Origin: Levilactobacillus fujinensis
GTDB taxonomy: Bacteria > Bacillota > Bacilli > Lactobacillales > Lactobacillaceae
Length of the DNA: 37,706 nucleotides
Direction: 5' to 3'
Assembly (NCBI RefSeq): GCF_003946335.1
Contig: NZ_RHNX01000030.1
Location: 1-37,706 of the forward strand
The position numbers and the translations under genes are program-made. The notes under the pieces were generated by a model. That model made no database searches and was not told where the DNA came from. It saw only the letters and a program-made list of their open reading frames with translations. This document shows, piece after piece, positions 37,703 through 37,706 of the stretch. Within the stretch, counting starts at the first letter, position 1; the number at the start of each line of letters is the position of its first letter.

Positions 37703-37706
37703 GTAC

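Noticed and set aside
1-37706. CRISPR array, insertion sequence, prophage, defence island, tRNA or rRNA gene
   Set aside because: No spaced direct repeats, transposase, integrase, phage or defence protein, or RNA gene signature was seen on either strand.

Overview
The window is a 37.7 kb stretch of core chromosome from a low-GC Gram-positive, almost certainly a Lactobacillaceae member. The evidence is gene order (ctsR-clpC, rpoB-rpoC, comC, rpsL-rpsG-fusA, S10-spc-alpha ribosomal super-operon, ecfA1-ecfA2-ecfT-truA-rplM-rpsI), strong AAGGAGG ribosome binding sites with frequent TTG and GTG starts, zinc-type S14 and L36, and protein sequences typical of lactobacilli. The EcfT and EcfA proteins look closest to those I remember from Levilactobacillus brevis, so a Levilactobacillus is my best guess. 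That is memory-based inference, not a search.

Layout. 1-930: the terminator of an upstream unit, then about 850 bases with no gene but many potential hairpins, ending in a promoter overlapped by a CtsR operator. 931-3908: ctsR and clpC (protein quality control). 4128-4733: a lone TetR-family regulator. 5015-12298: rpoB and rpoC behind their own promoter and a leader with a terminator-like hairpin. 12561-13211, minus strand: prepilin peptidase (comC). 13494-16747: rpsL, rpsG, fusA, with structured spacers. 17019-18347: a MATE efflux pump. 18642-32719: 29 genes, of which 25 are ribosomal proteins; secY, adk, infA and rpoA are the others. 33214-37508: the ECF vitamin-transporter energizing module, truA, rplM and rpsI. 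The window ends in a gene-free stretch with three small hairpins, the last a terminator.

Together the genes make RNA polymerase (alpha, beta, beta'), most of both ribosomal subunits, initiation factor IF1, elongation factor EF-G, the membrane protein channel, adenylate kinase and a tRNA pseudouridine synthase. They are read in the plus direction except comC. Compared with Bacillus subtilis, mcsA/mcsB are missing between ctsR and clpC, rplJ/rplL do not precede rpoB, no L7Ae-like gene lies between rpoC and rpsL, tuf does not follow fusA, and map is absent between adk and infA.

No mobile element, CRISPR array, tRNA, rRNA or defence system was found, and I do not see a new multi-gene system. The interesting material is non-coding: the region before ctsR, terminator-like or switch-like leaders before rpoB, rpsL, fusA, rpsJ, adk and infA, and a perfect 14-bp inverted repeat between rplQ and ecfA1. 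All RNA structures were read by eye and not energy-scored.
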